This document shows positions 1-9,597 of a stretch of DNA of 64,000 nt, one piece after another (the first letter of the stretch is position 1; the number at the start of each line of letters is the position of its first letter). The position numbers and the translations under genes are program-made. The stretch comes from JAMQKA01 sp034521835. GTDB taxonomy: Bacteria; Bacteroidota; Rhodothermia; Balneolales; Balneolaceae. The DNA lies in contig JAXHMA010000005.1 in the NCBI GenBank assembly GCA_034521835.1, forward strand, positions 1 through 64,000, written 5' to 3'. A model generated the notes under the pieces. The model saw only the letters and a program-made list of their open reading frames with translations. It ran no database searches and was not told where the DNA came from.

Positions 1-198
1 TGACATAGTTTTCCTACAACTTATTTGTAAGCATGTCTTGAATTCACATTAGCTAATTTCGGCATAGGAGGCAGATACAAGCTATTTTTTCTTGGTAATG
101 AGTAGGTAATATAATAAAACTTGTAATTAAGGAGTTAGCTATCGTATATTGTGGGAAATCCCATAATGGGATAAGTAAAGTCAAAGATATGTAATGCT

Positions 199-465
199 AT
201 GAATACTGTAGAAAAGAAAAAGGAGTACGATGCGAAGCTCGACTCCAAAAAGCGCCTGACCATTCGAGGTGCCCGAACGAAGCATTATCATGTCACCGAA
301 TATGAAGATGGTTCGGTCGAGCTTAGTCCTCGTGAGCTCATCCACCCCGATGAGATTTCCCGGCGAACCCTGGAAATGATGGACAAGGCGATGAAAAACC
401 TTGAAGAGGGTGAGGTATCGAAGCCGGTGGACATGGAAGAGCTCGAAAAACTGCTTGAGGACTAA
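199..465 (+). CDS. Putative antitoxin, type II TA-like pair
   Basis: An 88-residue, charged protein. Its N-terminal third (about residues 9-43) has the shape of a short beta-rich DNA-binding domain of the AbrB kind (basic KRLTIRGAR followed by an EYEDGSVEL strand). The acidic C-terminal half (about residues 50-88, rich in E and D) would suit a toxin-wrapping tail. The next ORF starts 9 nt after the stop on the same strand and has a RelE/ParE-like look, so antitoxin-first order fits a type II module. The assignment rests on size, order and composition, not on a family I firmly recognise. An alternative is a small regulator paired with an unrelated gene. Confidence 0.5.
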   Translation: MNTVEKKKEYDAKLDSKKRLTIRGARTKHYHVTEYEDGSVELSPRELIHPDEISRRTLEMMDKAMKNLEEGEVSKPVDMEELEKLLED

Positions 466-474
466 TCGCATTAT

Positions 475-846
475 ATGTTTGAAATCTTAATGGGTGTCCC
501 GGAAATGAAGGAGTTTTGGGACGATTTAACGACCCGCAAAAAGAAGAACGAGTTAAGCGGGGATGAAAAGGAACTGTTTAAAAAATTTGGTAAGGCCATA
601 CAGTTTTTAGCAGCAGATCCAAGGCATCGGGGACTGCAGACCCATGAAATTGAGGATTTAACCCGCCGATACGGCCAAAAAGTATTCCAGTCATATCTTG
701 GACAAGGAAAACACGCCTACCGCATGTTTTGGGTTTATGGCCCGGAGCGAAAGCAAATAACGATTATTGGCCTTGAACCACATCCGGAAGATGCGAAAAG
801 TGGGGCTTATGATCGTATCGAATTTTCGAGTTTACCGAACCATTAA
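475..846 (+). CDS. Putative RelE/ParE-fold toxin
   Basis: A 123-residue protein that ends with the strand pattern typical of RelE/HigB-type mRNA interferases or ParE toxins: an aromatic-rich YRMFWVYG strand, then KQITIIGLEPHPED. The N-terminal part is helical and charged. It lies 9 nt behind the putative antitoxin, so the two are probably co-transcribed. RelE-family toxins are usually 85-110 residues, so this one is slightly long, with an extra acidic tail (DAKSGAYDRIEFSSL). The toxin role is an inference from fold-like pattern and gene order. No downstream terminator is obvious before the tRNA region. Confidence 0.5.
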   Translation: MFEILMGVPEMKEFWDDLTTRKKKNELSGDEKELFKKFGKAIQFLAADPRHRGLQTHEIEDLTRRYGQKVFQSYLGQGKHAYRMFWVYGPERKQITIIGLEPHPEDAKSGAYDRIEFSSLPNH

Positions 847-973
847 GATCTGTGCCATAACCGATCAGTATGGATACCAATTTCATGTACCATCATATGT
901 AACATCAGTATGAACATAAATGGTGATTTGCCCGGAAAGTTTGTTCAAAAAGAATAGCTATAAAATAAGCAAT

Positions 974-996
974 GCCCGCCCTTTTGTGAGGCGGGC
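974..996 (-). terminator. Hairpin after tRNA-Arg
   Basis: A perfect 7-bp stem (GCCCGCC / GGCGGGC) with a 9-nt loop. On the minus strand it lies 13 nt beyond the tRNA 3' end and is followed by a weak T-rich stretch, as expected for an intrinsic terminator of the tRNA transcript. Confidence 0.6.
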
Positions 997-1008
997 ACTG
1001 TTGTTAAG

Positions 1009-1082
1009 TACGCCCGGTAGGACTCGAACCCACAACTTTCAGATCCGAAATCTGACGCTCTATCCAATTGAGCTACGGGCGC
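1009..1082 (-). tRNA. tRNA-Arg (anticodon TCG)
   Basis: The reverse complement folds as a complete cloverleaf. The acceptor stem is GCGCCCG paired with CGGGCGT (one G-U pair), with discriminator A. The D arm carries AGCTCAATTGGATAGAGC, the T arm GTGGGTTCGAGTCCTAC. The anticodon stem TCAGA/TCTGA encloses the loop TTTCGGA, giving anticodon TCG (reads CGA and related CGN codons). CCA is not encoded, which agrees with a CCA-adding enzyme being present at 46790. A hairpin terminator follows at 974-996. Confidence 0.93.
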
Positions 1083-1214
1083 AAGAATTTTCTGTTCGCA
1101 TTCAAAACGAATCTACTCTTCGTTTGAAGAAGCACAAAAGTAAGGAATAATTCACTCTTCTTCATTCCTAAATTTATTCGAAATATTTAATTATGGCAGG
1201 ATTTGTTCTCCTCC

Positions 1215-2785
1215 CTAGGAGTCTGTCGGACAAAGCGAATCTGCGTGTTCTACATTTCTTTTTGCAGTAGGTGTGGTAAGAATTTTTTTGTTTTCGGCAT
1301 TCCATGTTGTAGTTCCATCTCAGATATTCTTCTGCTCGCGGTGATTAACTCGCCAAAGCGTGCATGCGCTTCAGATTGTAGGCGCATTTAACCAGATTCC
1401 ACTCTCCGGCCACCTTCTTTAGCCCCCGCAAGCTAAACTGCCGGAACCCGATGGCACGGCTTTATAATGCCAAAGACCGTCTCCACGGTGGCCTTGCGCC
1501 GCCCGTAGAAGGCTTTTCCCGCTGGCGTTTTCAATCGCCATCTCATATGCTGGGCCTCGGTCCCGTCCTCCGGCGGCGGGCCGGGGTCGGCCAGGCGCTC
1601 TTCCCAGTGCTGATGGTGCTTCTGGCGACCGGTCGCCAGGTAGGGGGTGATGTTTCGGTCGGTGGCTTCGCTGATGTTATCTTCACTATAATACCCATTG
1701 TCGGCCGTTATACGCTCGACCGGGCCTACCTCCTCAGGCAACTCTTCCACCGCATCCAAGACCGGGGCCAGCTCCTGGGCGTCATTCGGTGCCTGGCTGA
1801 TATGGCCGCCCACAATCAGGTGGGAGTCCATATCCACGGCCGCCTGGGCGTTCCAGGCCTGCTGCCAGCCCTGGTTGCTGGTGAGCATAATGCGCGATTC
1901 GGGATCGGTGAAGTTCGACCTGGTCTTTATCGGCCGGACCCGGCTCCGGGGGCTCCGGGTTTGCGGCCAGGGCGTTTTCTTGCCGGTTTGCTTCTCCTTG
2001 TGCGCGTCGCTGGGCCATTTTGTTCTCGTATTCGGCCTGTTCGGCCTCATAGCGCTTGCTCGGCCCGCTGTTGGATCATCTCCTTGGCCTGGCGAATTTG
2101 CTTTAAGCGCTCCTGGCGACGGGCCAGCTCCTCGGGGAGCCGCTCATCCTCTCCTGCCTGCCGGTCAGCGGCCTCGGCGGCTTCCAGCAGCTCGGCGACC
2201 TCCTCGCTGAGCTGGTCTTCCAGGGCACTGGCCCGATCCCAGCTCATCGCTTTATGCTTGGAGGCATTAGCTTTGAATTTGCTGCCCATCGATGCTCACA
2301 TCCCCCAGCTCGGTCAGCCCCATGCCGGCGGCCACCTGCAGAATCTGTGTGAACCAGTTCACCAAGGGGCTCGAAAAACCGCTTGCGGAAGCTGCAGATG
2401 GTGTCATGATCGGGATGCTGGTTGGCCGCCACATAGCGAAACGCCACCGACTCGTAGGTCCCCGTCTCGATTTTGCGGGAGGAAAACGTGCCACTGGCGT
2501 AGCTGTAAAACAGCAGGGCCGCCATCATACGCGGGTGGTAGGCGTCGGAGCCGCTGCCCGTATAGGTGGATTCCAAGTCCGAAATATCCAACTGATCGAC
2601 AATCTCGACCACAAACCGGGCCAGATGGATCTTCGGGCAGCCACTCGTCGACTGAAGGGGGCAGCAGATAGGAGGTATCGCGATCTACTAACTTGAAATT
2701 CGCCATCACAAAACAACTTCGTTTGACGATTAAAAGATCACCTAAATCTACTAAATTATACCCGGAAAGTCCGACAGACTCCTAG
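1215..2785 (-). mobile_element. IS1182-like insertion sequence
   Basis: A 1.57 kb element bounded by a 17-bp perfect inverted repeat, CTAGGAGTCTGTCGGAC at 1215-1231 and its complement at 2769-2785. The outermost CTAG is palindromic, so it may be a 4-bp target duplication rather than part of the repeat, which would put the true ends at 1219 and 2781. It encloses one DUF772/DDE transposase read on the minus strand (1345-2706). It is noticeably more GC-rich than its flanks, which suggests recent arrival. It lies between tRNA-Arg and the dienelactone hydrolase gene. Confidence 0.85.
1345..2706 (-). CDS. IS1182-family transposase (frameshifted)
   Basis: Pieces of one transposase, about 450 residues, lie in order but in different frames. 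The N-terminus is MANFKLVDRDTSYLLPPSV with the DUF772 core (DAYHPRMMAALLFYSYASG, HPDHDTICSFRKRF). A charged coiled-coil insert follows near 2050-2280. The DDE core shows ITADNGYYSE and the late glutamate in GRRKATVETVFGIIK. The C-terminus GEWNLVKCAYNLKRMHAL ends at a TAA at 1345-1347. At least four frame changes occur, near 2640, 2400, 2290-2050 and 1460. They may be real inactivation, but the same kind of single-base shift affects many housekeeping genes here, so an intact transposase is possible. Confidence 0.8.
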
Positions 2786-2953
2786 TAACCGTCTCTGTAG
2801 GTACCCTTCTAGAGAAGATAATTACAATCAAGAAGTGGGGATACCAAAATGGGTCAACAAACGCTAAGCTTTTCTTTTTGGTTAACTAACTGCTGTATAG
2901 TGCTATTTCAAGAAATAAGCTAAATGAAAATCAGTAACTAAAAGGAGCAGGAA

Positions 2954-3834
2954 ATGAAACCGATTCTAAGCTGCTTTACTTGCGTGATTTTAATGTTTGC
3001 AATCATAGGATGCAGTGGTGAGAAAAGAGACTTCATTGATCGCATGGAGATAGAGCACGAGGATAAACCGGTGGCCAACGCTACCTCCGATTACCAATCA
3101 TCAGTGCAGGTTGACACCCAAAATGTTACCTATGCAACGGTGAATGATATGAAGGTTACCGGGTACCTGGCCAGGCCTGAAAATGTCGAGGGAGCAACGC
3201 CCGGAATTATCGTGATCCACGAGATGCGTGGGACTGGATCGGCGACATTGGATGATGACCCGGCGACTGGCCGAGCAGGGTTATACCGCCTTGGCTGTAG
3301 ATCTCTATATGGGAGAATCCGCCGATTCACCCGACCAAGCCGGTAAGCTGGCAAGACAAGCGGGGCAGAATCCAGGTCAGGCCATTTCTAACCTTAAGCA
3401 GGCATACGCCTATCTGGATGAACAGCAAAACGCATCGAATATAGGCACCATTGGCTGGTGTTTTGGTGGCGGATGGTCCTTGCAGGCAGCGTTAGCCATG
3501 CCCCAGATGGTCGACGCCGCGGTGATCTATTATGGCCGACTCGTAACCGATCTAGAGCAGCTGAAAACGCATGGAAATGCCGATTCTCGGCATCTTTGGG
3601 GCAGAGGACAGCGGCATCCCTCCAGAGGAAGTAAATAAATTCGAGGCAGCCTTAAATGAAGTAGACGTTGAAAACTCAATTCATATTTATGAGGGAGCTG
3701 GTCACGCCTTTGCAAACCCTTCAGGAAATAATTACCAGGAAGAAGCAGCCGAAGATGCCTGGCAAAAAACACTGCAGTTTTTGAACAACAACCTGAGTCG
3801 AATGACCCTACCCTGCCTGATAATTTGGATATGA
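2954..3834 (+). CDS. Dienelactone hydrolase-family lipoprotein (frameshifted)
   Basis: An alpha/beta-hydrolase of the dienelactone hydrolase family. It starts with a lipoprotein signal (hydrophobic run ending in the lipobox-like AIIGC, Cys near residue 22). The catalytic triad is visible across the frames: Cys in GTIGWCFGGG, Asp in FGAEDSGIP and His in EGAGHAFANPSG. Two single-base shifts divide it: near 3230 (an extra G in a GGG run after IHEMRG) and near 3565. Without them it reads as one protein of about 290 residues. The far C-terminus is uncertain because a third shift may exist near 3800. A GAGCAG ribosome-binding-like stretch precedes the ATG. The natural substrate of this exported form is unknown. 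Confidence 0.75.
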
Positions 3835-3885
3835 CGCAATCGACTATTTTAATATTTACACGAATCAAAAACGCTATTTAAAGCT

Positions 3886-4561
3886 ATGCCATACGCAGTT
3901 GAGATAAAGAATATTGAACCAGTTACACACGATGTTAAAAAATTTACCTATGTGAAAACCGGAGGGGTGCCGGTTTGCAGCCGGGACAGGCCACAGAAGT
4001 CGCTATCAACAAAGAGGGCTGGAAAGAGGAAAAGCGCCCATTCACATTTACCTCACTTAATAAAGACCCATACCTTCAGTTTGTAATAAAAATTTATGAG
4101 GATCACGACGGCGTAACCAAACAGATCGATCAGCTTTCTGAAGGAGATGAATTTATTATGGATGACCCTTGGGGCACCATACAGTATAAAGGCCCTGGCG
4201 TTTTTCTGGCTGGGTGGAGCGGGTGTTACCCCATTTGCTGCAGATCTTCGTGACCTGTATGAGCGTGATGAGATAGATGGAAACAAGCTAATCTTTTCAA
4301 ATAAAACGGAAAAAGATATCATTCTTGAGGATGAATTCCGGCAGATGCTGGGTGATTCATTTATCAATGTGATAACCGACGAGCCCACGGAAAAGTACAC
4401 TTATCTGGATGGATTCATCGATAAAGCATACCTGGAGAAGCAGATTAATGACTTTGATCAGACCGTTTTACATCTGCGGTCCCATGCAATTTAATACGGC
4501 AATGATGAATTATCTCGAAGAGTTGGGAGCGGAACCTGACGCACTGGTTTTTGAGGAATAG
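3886..4561 (+). CDS. FAD/NAD-binding ferredoxin/flavodoxin reductase (frameshifted)
   Basis: About 225 residues of a ferredoxin-NADP reductase-like flavoprotein. The N-terminus MPYAVEIKNIEPVTHDVKKFTY begins an FAD-binding barrel. FAD contact is suggested by RPFTFTSLN (the R-x-[FY]-[ST] region). The nucleotide-binding lobe has the remnant AGGAGVTPF, then NKLIFSNKTEKDIILEDEF, and near the end FYICGPMQFNTAMMNYLEELG. The C-terminus is ALVFEE. Shifts near 3965, 4210 (GGG for GG inside AGGAGVTPF) and 4465 break the reading. It follows the hydrolase gene by about 50 nt in the same direction, so the two may be co-transcribed. The electron acceptor is unknown. Confidence 0.75.
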
Positions 4562-4564
4562 TTT

Positions 4565-4597
4565 AAAAGCGACGCATGTACGCCGCTTTTTCTTTTT
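4565..4597. terminator. Bidirectional terminator between convergent genes
   Basis: AAAAGCG and CGCTTTT form a 7-bp outer stem followed by a T-rich run, between the convergent reductase and nitroreductase genes. Confidence 0.55.
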
Positions 4598-4608
4598 GGG
4601 ATTTTTTG

Positions 4609-5222
4609 TCAGGCCAGTTGCTTCCTGTTGTTCCAGGCCATCTTTTCCCCTGAATGCGATTTCGTCCAGTTCTTTACGTGAACGACTTTTCGGTTGCTCT
4701 GGGTTTGCCCTGCGACGGTATCCCAGGGCAGATCCCGGCTGAACGGTTCAAATCCAGTTAGGTTATATCTGTTATGTTTCTTTGGCCTTTGCCAAGTCTA
4801 TGCCTGCCATTTGATGTACAAACAGGTCCGTACGGGTAGCTTCAAAAGTGAGCGTAGCTACCGCTTGCCCAAGATCATGTTCTGCCGCTCGGTTGGCAGT
4901 TCCGTTTCGGGAGAAGGAAGTTTTGGTCACTGTTAGCATTAAAACCGGGGCGTTGCTGGCCCAGTCGCTGATTGGCGGGATTAAGAATATCAACCATCTT
5001 CTGATGCTCTTCCGGATATTCGCTGGTTGCCAGCGATAAAGCGCCAAGGCTGTTCATTTGTCAGGAGGAGGGCGCCCATCGCGCTGCATCAAAAAGCTGG
5101 CGAAGCAGTTCCGGATCTACCGGTTCATCAGAAAAAGAACGCGGGCTCCATCGTTGCTTAATAATATTATGAATGGGATATTCGGTGTTAGTTGCTGTTT
5201 CGGGTATCGTTTCTGTAGACAT
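4609..5222 (-). CDS. Nitroreductase-family flavoprotein (frameshifted)
   Basis: About 200 residues on the minus strand, starting ATG at 5222 (MSTETIPETATN). Family marks in order: IIKQRWSPRSFSDEPVD (FMN-binding N-terminal motif), LFDAARWAPSS, NEQPWRF, EEHQKMVDILNPANQ, a central NAPVLML strand, then AEHDLGQAVATLTFEA and DLFVHQMAGID. The C-terminus shows RSRKELDEIAF. These sit in alternating frames, with shifts near 5065, 5000, 4940 and 4770. Such enzymes reduce nitro-aromatics or quinones with NAD(P)H. The gene faces the reductase at 3886-4561. The repeated short shifts look like sequence error, though real decay cannot be excluded for this accessory gene. Confidence 0.7.
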
Positions 5223-5448
5223 TGTAGGTTATTTAAAATCCTGTATTAGTTTAATGTTGAATAGAATAACGAGTCTGGTGCGAAAGTCATTCCAGAAACG
5301 AGGAAAAAATACAGGACAACCGGTGTATTAGCTCCTGGTATTCAAATAAGACACTGAATAGTTTGATGCTTTCTCTATGGATTGATATCATACTGGTTAA
5401 TGTTCAACAGATGAAACAGTAACAATTAACTAACGAAATATTATCGTA

Positions 5449-5842
5449 ATGGAACTTGTAGACCCTTCAGGAAACGAAGTAACAAGTAAGCAGAATGAAA
5501 ACGCACAGGGAACTCGGAAAGCAGGTCTCCCAAAAGGTTGAGGCGATGTTGGAGCCTATTCTGAATAAGGTCAAGTTATCTGGGGCCCAGGTGCCGCAGA
5601 AACAGCTTATGCAGTTAAGTTCAATGGCCCATCAAATGCTATTTAACCGAATGATCTACAACCTGATTCAAAAAGTAGGTATTGATGATATCGACGAGCT
5701 GCTGGCAGAGGATGATGTGGAGGAGTTGAAAACAGAATTAAGCAACCAGATCCAAATGGTTGACCAGGCAGATATGCAAGAAAAGATGAATCAAGCACAA
5801 CAACAGCAGCAAAACCAGGGTAAGAAGAATCCAGAAAGCTGA
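5449..5842 (+). CDS. Conserved hypothetical helical protein
   Basis: I do not recognise a named family. The protein is about 130 residues, helical and charged, with a Gln-rich tail (QQQQQNQG). The ATG at 5449 (MELVDPSGNEVTSKQ) is joined to the long frame by removing one G from the GGG run near 5510, which then reads ENAQELGKQVSQKVE. Without this correction the start would be at 5495. The middle segment KLSGAQVPQKQLMQLSSM followed by GIDDIDELL looks well ordered. It stands alone, with a strong terminator 35 nt downstream. There are no signal peptide or membrane segments. Confidence 0.6.
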
Positions 5843-5876
5843 TAAGCGTTATTTAAAAACCTAAAGGTTTTCCCAG

Positions 5877-5913
5877 AAGAGCCTGCATCTGTAAAAGGAT
5901 GTGGGCTTTTTTA
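5877..5913 (+). terminator. Intrinsic terminator
   Basis: AGCCTGCATC and GATGTGGGCT form a 10-bp stem with one internal mismatch, followed by TTTTTT. It terminates the hypothetical gene at 5449-5842. Confidence 0.8.
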
Positions 5914-6588
5914 GTTGAAAATGGGAAAAGTCGACGGGTATGAAGTAAGAAGAATTGACTCGGGATGGCCTTTTTGAGTCAACTATTATTAATATAAGCA
6001 GTATATCCTACATAGATCAAGTAAAATGTAATATAGGGACTTAAACATCCCTTAATATATAACTAATATATAGGTAATAATAATATAAGTTGATCCAATA
6101 GTTGAAGTCACATTTCTGTTATTACCAGTATTAGTAATTTGGTTTAAACAAAATTGTGCTAACCGAATCAGCAGAACAACGAAATGGAGGTTAATATAAC
6201 TTTTTCAATTCCTTACATATTAATTTCAGAAAGCTATGGAATACGAAACAAAGCAGTCGTCTATTAAACGTCAAAAATTTAGGATGAAAAGTCCATAATC
6301 TTTATGCAGAAACTATCCACGGTGAAATGTATGAAAAGAAATCTTAGGGTAGGAAAAGCCACGAAAAGAGTAAGAGATAATGAGAAGGGGAGGCGATCAT
6401 GCGTTCCTTTTTCGCTCAACTGTTTACAATCTAAGGGTTTTGACCTATACAGATCAAGATTAGTTTACAATAGTTACCTAATATATAAGTAATATGTATC
6501 TGATATAAAGTTCATCACTATCTATTATTATGGTTATAGAAGGTTGATAACTGGCCTCTGGATGTATTTTTGTGGAATAAAAAGTAAT
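5914..6588. other. AT-rich intergenic region, no gene seen
   Basis: About 675 nt of AT-rich sequence between the terminator and the end of queA. It contains recurring short motifs of the type CTAATATATA(A/G)GTAAT, at about 6060-6085 and again at 6477-6495, and two similar AGATCAAG boxes. A 62-codon ORF at 6304-6492 has poor composition and no ribosome-binding site, so I do not call it. Confidence 0.4.
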
Positions 6589-7595
6589 TTAGAGTATAAG
6601 CATGGCATCACCGAAAGAATAGAAGCGATATTGCTCTTCGATGGCGTGCCGGTATACGCGCTTCATCTCTTCATATCCCATAAAGGCCGCAACCAACATC
6701 AGCAGGGTGCTTTCCGGCAGATGAAAATTGGTAATCAGTGCATCCACAGCTTTAAAGTTGTAACCTGGTCGTATAAAAATTTCTGTTTTCCTTGTTTCAG
6801 GAGTAAACCGTCTATCAGCATCTGAATTTGTTTCAAGTACTCTGATGCTGGTAGTGCCTACTGCCGTGATATGAGAAGAGCTGTTAAGATGATCTGCGGT
6901 TGCTTGATCGATGTTGTACCACTCGCTGTGCATCGTATGCTCGTCAATATTTTCCGTTTGACCGGAGCAAATGTGCCGAGTGCCACATGCAGGTCACTTC
7001 CGCCCATCCAACGCTGGAGTTTTCAATGCGCTCAATCAGTTGATCGGTGAAGTGCAAGCCGGCAGTGGGGGCAGCCTTGCTTGCTCCAGAGGAGGCTGGT
7101 TGCGCATAGATGGTCTGGTATTCTTCCGAAAGCTTTTCGTTTTGTTCGATATAAGGAGGAAAGGGGGTAAATTTATAGTCGTCATAGACAGAGTTATCCA
7201 AATCTGGATTGAAGCGAATGGTACGCAACCCTTCATCATCAATGGAAAGAACTTCCGCAGATATCTGGTCAGTTAATTGTATCGTGCTTCCCTCTTTTAA
7301 ACTTCCTTCCTGGCCGAACCATAGCACGAACAGTATTTTGGTTAAGTGCTCGAGATAAATACCTCTTTGCTTTTTTCTTAAACAGCAGGCGACATTTTTC
7401 AACCTCACTGTTATTAACGACCAATGTAGTATCAGTGGGCAGATAATCAAGTATGTTGTAAAAGTGATCGTCGGTAATTTGTCTGGTAGCGCGGTTGTAG
7501 ATCAGAAGGCGGGCATGATCGCGGGGTTCTGCCGGTTCTTGGGCTATTAACTCATCAGGGAGATAATAGTCAAAATCAGAGAGGGTAAAATCCAT
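6589..7595 (-). CDS. queA: S-adenosylmethionine:tRNA ribosyltransferase-isomerase (frameshifted)
   Basis: QueA transfers and isomerises the ribosyl part of SAM onto 7-deazaguanine in tRNA, giving epoxyqueuosine. The N-terminus MDFTLSDFDYYLPDELIAQEPAEPRDHARLL is diagnostic, followed by TLVVNNS, the VRPGRKFK core, then AAPTAGLHFTD, AVGTTSIRVLE, PGYNFKAVDALITNFHLPESTLLMLV and the end YRFYSFGDAMLI. Roughly 335 residues once joined, near the family norm. The pieces occupy three frames, with shifts near 7370-7390, 7300 (AAAA for AAA) and 6960-6995 (a lost C and a lost A). Each is a homopolymer change, so the gene is probably intact in the organism. It reads away from dinB upstream on the same strand with a gap of about 78 nt. 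Confidence 0.9.
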
Positions 7596-7673
7596 TTAAT
7601 AACAATTGTTTACCTTGCAAAGGTTTTATTAATGTGGCTGAAGGTAATTAAATTTACCACGTGCTGAAAGTGA

Positions 7674-8768
7674 TTACCGCCTGTCAAAAGGCAGTTCCAG
7701 TTGTTTGTAGCTTCCTTTTTCGTTCAAATTCAGGTTGGAGAGCGTGATGCCCAGCAGCCGGACCTTGCGCTTGCCGGCATCGGTTTGCTCAAGAAGCATC
7801 TTCGCTGTTTCGGCAATGTCTTTGGCATCGTCAATATAGTAGTCGAACGAGGTACTCCGGGTAACGGTCGTAAAGTCGGAGTAGCGTACTTTAATTGTCA
7901 CCGTTTTACCGGCGGCGCTCTTGTTTTTCATGCGTTTAACGATTTTTTCGGCGAGCTCGTCAAAAAAGGAATGGATCCAGTTGATATCATCGATATCCTC
8001 CGAAAAGGTGCGTTCTTTACCAATCGATTTCCGGATGCGATCGGTTTTGACCTCCCGGCGATCAATTCCACGCACAATATTGTAGTAGAATCGTCCCGTT
8101 TTCCCGAACCGTTCTATGAGGTCAATCTCAGACCATTTCTTTAAATCCGTCCCGTTGTGGATGTCAAGAGAATGCATCTTTTGCTCAGTTGCATCCCCAA
8201 TGCCATAAAATTCGCCGATCGGTAGCTGTTCTAAAAAAGCGGGTGCCTCTTCAGGCGTGATAACAGCCTGTCCATTGGGCTTGTTGAGATCGGATGCGAT
8301 TTTCGCCAAAAACTTGTTGTAGGATATCCCCGCCGACGCATTGAGCTGGGTCTCTTTTTTGATCTCACTCCTTATTTGTTTGGCGATGAGCGTGCCGGAA
8401 GGAATATCCTTGTGGTTTTCTGTTACGTCCAGAAAGGCTTCGTCCAGGGAAAGGGGTTCAACAAGGTCGGTATAGCTGAAAAATATATCCCGGATCTGGG
8501 CGGAAACTTCTCGGTAAACCTCAAAGCGCGGTTTGACAAAAATAGCATGGGGACACAGGCGAATTGCCTTGGCTGCCGGCATCGCAGAATGGACGCCATA
8601 TTTGCGCACTTCGTAACTGGCCGCGGCAACAACCCCCCGCCCTTCCGGCGATCCTCCTACTATGACTGGCTTATCACGGTATTCCGGGAAATCCCGCTGC
8701 TCAACAGACGCGTAAAAGGCATCCATGTCTATATGAATGATTTTTCTTATGTGGTCGGCCTCGTTCAT
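7674..8768 (-). CDS. dinB: DNA polymerase IV
   Basis: Y-family translesion polymerase. I prefer the start at 8768 (MNEADHIRKIIHIDMDAFYASVE), because homology to DinB begins there; an upstream ATG at 8840 would add 24 residues of doubtful value. Catalytic motifs are complete: DMDAFYASVE (first Asp), then YTDLVEPLSLDEAFLDVT (SLDE, paired acidic residues). The palm/fingers include ASYEVRKYGVHSAMP, and the thumb helix-hairpin-helix is PIGEFYGIGDATEQKM. The little-finger domain follows (KSIGKERTFSEDI, TVTIKVRYSDFTTVTRS). It is about 364 residues, normal for the family. No LexA box was identified upstream. Confidence 0.93.
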   Translation of the reverse strand: MNEADHIRKIIHIDMDAFYASVEQRDFPEYRDKPVIVGGSPEGRGVVAAASYEVRKYGVHSAMPAAKAIRLCPHAIFVKPRFEVYREVSAQIRDIFFSYTDLVEPLSLDEAFLDVTENHKDIPSGTLIAKQIRSEIKKETQLNASAGISYNKFLAKIASDLNKPNGQAVITPEEAPAFLEQLPIGEFYGIGDATEQKMHSLDIHNGTDLKKWSEIDLIERFGKTGRFYYNIVRGIDRREVKTDRIRKSIGKERTFSEDIDDINWIHSFFDELAEKIVKRMKNKSAAGKTVTIKVRYSDFTTVTRSTSFDYYIDDAKDIAETAKMLLEQTDAGKRKVRLLGITLSNLNLNEKGSYKQLELPFDRR

Positions 8769-8871
8769 TCCGCGGATATAAAATTCATAAAGAGGTTGCT
8801 CAGAATGTGTTTCAGTCTTCCCTATACTTAATGGGGACAAATCGTAAATATAAATTATTTGGAGAAATCAG

Positions 8872-9157
8872 ATGGAAGTAACTGGAGAAATTGCTTTTGG
8901 CGTGCTCTCGCTCGGGTATTTTGGTTGGCTGGTTGGCTCGAGTATGTATAGCGAAAACAGAGAGGGATTTGGCGTGATGCCCAACCTGCTAGGTGGAGCA
9001 TTCGGAAGTTTGATTGTTGGTGTTTTGGCTCTCGTGCTTGAGGTTGCCGGGCAGCCTGTTATTTGGATTTTTAGGATGCATGACGATTCTGTTTTTGGCC
9101 AATGTATTTAGCGTTGATGCAAAGCATGGGGATGAGGTTCGGATCAGTAAAAAGTAA
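8872..9157 (+). CDS. Small two- to three-helix membrane protein
   Basis: I do not recognise the family. It starts MEVTGEIAFGVLSLGYFGWL and shows two clear hydrophobic segments (residues about 5-22 and 40-62). The plain reading stops at 9111, but correcting one base in a poly-T run near 9070 continues the frame through a third hydrophobic segment (MTILFLANVFSV) into a polar tail DAKHGDEVRISKK ending at 9157, which reads better. The ATG is preceded by a good ribosome-binding site (TTTGGAGAAATCAG). It is divergent from dinB. A terminator-like hairpin follows at 9243. Confidence 0.5.
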
Positions 9158-9242
9158 TGCAGGCGTTCAAGCTCAAAGATAAGCTTATACATAGTTGAAA
9201 AGCTCGCTTTTAATGCAAAACCATGATCTTAAATACTTGAAT

Positions 9243-9298
9243 GGGAAGTCTCATTCCTGCCATAGAACGCTTCTGAGAGGGATGTCTTCCCTTTTTTC
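9243..9298 (+). terminator. Probable terminator
   Basis: GGGAAG at 9243 and CTTCCC at 9286 close a long imperfect stem followed directly by TTTTTT, placed after the small membrane protein gene. Confidence 0.45.
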
Positions 9299-9384
9299 TC
9301 AAATTTGCATTAAGTGAAAAAAATATTAGGACTTTTGTCTAAAGTTTTTAATTTATGTGTAGGGATTGTGATGGGATGATAACT

Positions 9385-9420
9385 AAAAGGGCTCCGATTC
9401 TAGTGTCGGAGCCTTTTTTA
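9385..9420 (+). terminator. Strong intrinsic terminator
   Basis: GGCTCCGA and TCGGAGCC form a perfect 8-bp stem with A and T runs on its two sides, so it may act in both directions. No clear gene lies just upstream on the plus strand, so the 9300-9385 segment may belong to a short untranslated transcript. Confidence 0.75.
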
Positions 9421-9597
9421 TTTTTGGAAATATCTTTTTTGCCTTTCCAGTTTTTTGAACCGCCTGTTTTTTTATTTGCACACTGTGCAAATTTTTTAAT
9501 CCCACCGTTGTTTTGCTGTAACTTCTTCTCTCATCTCCATCGTTCAACAAAGTGAATATGTGATTTTGCTGATTGAACAGTCCAGGTCAGATCTGCT

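Noticed and set aside
1451..2671. A 406-codon plus-strand ORF through the insertion sequence
   Set aside because: It is the antisense of the transposase, low in sequence complexity and with no family pattern; the minus-strand transposase motifs explain the region.
6304..6492. A 62-codon plus-strand ORF
   Set aside because: Lies in AT-rich spacer, no ribosome-binding site and an unlikely amino-acid mix.
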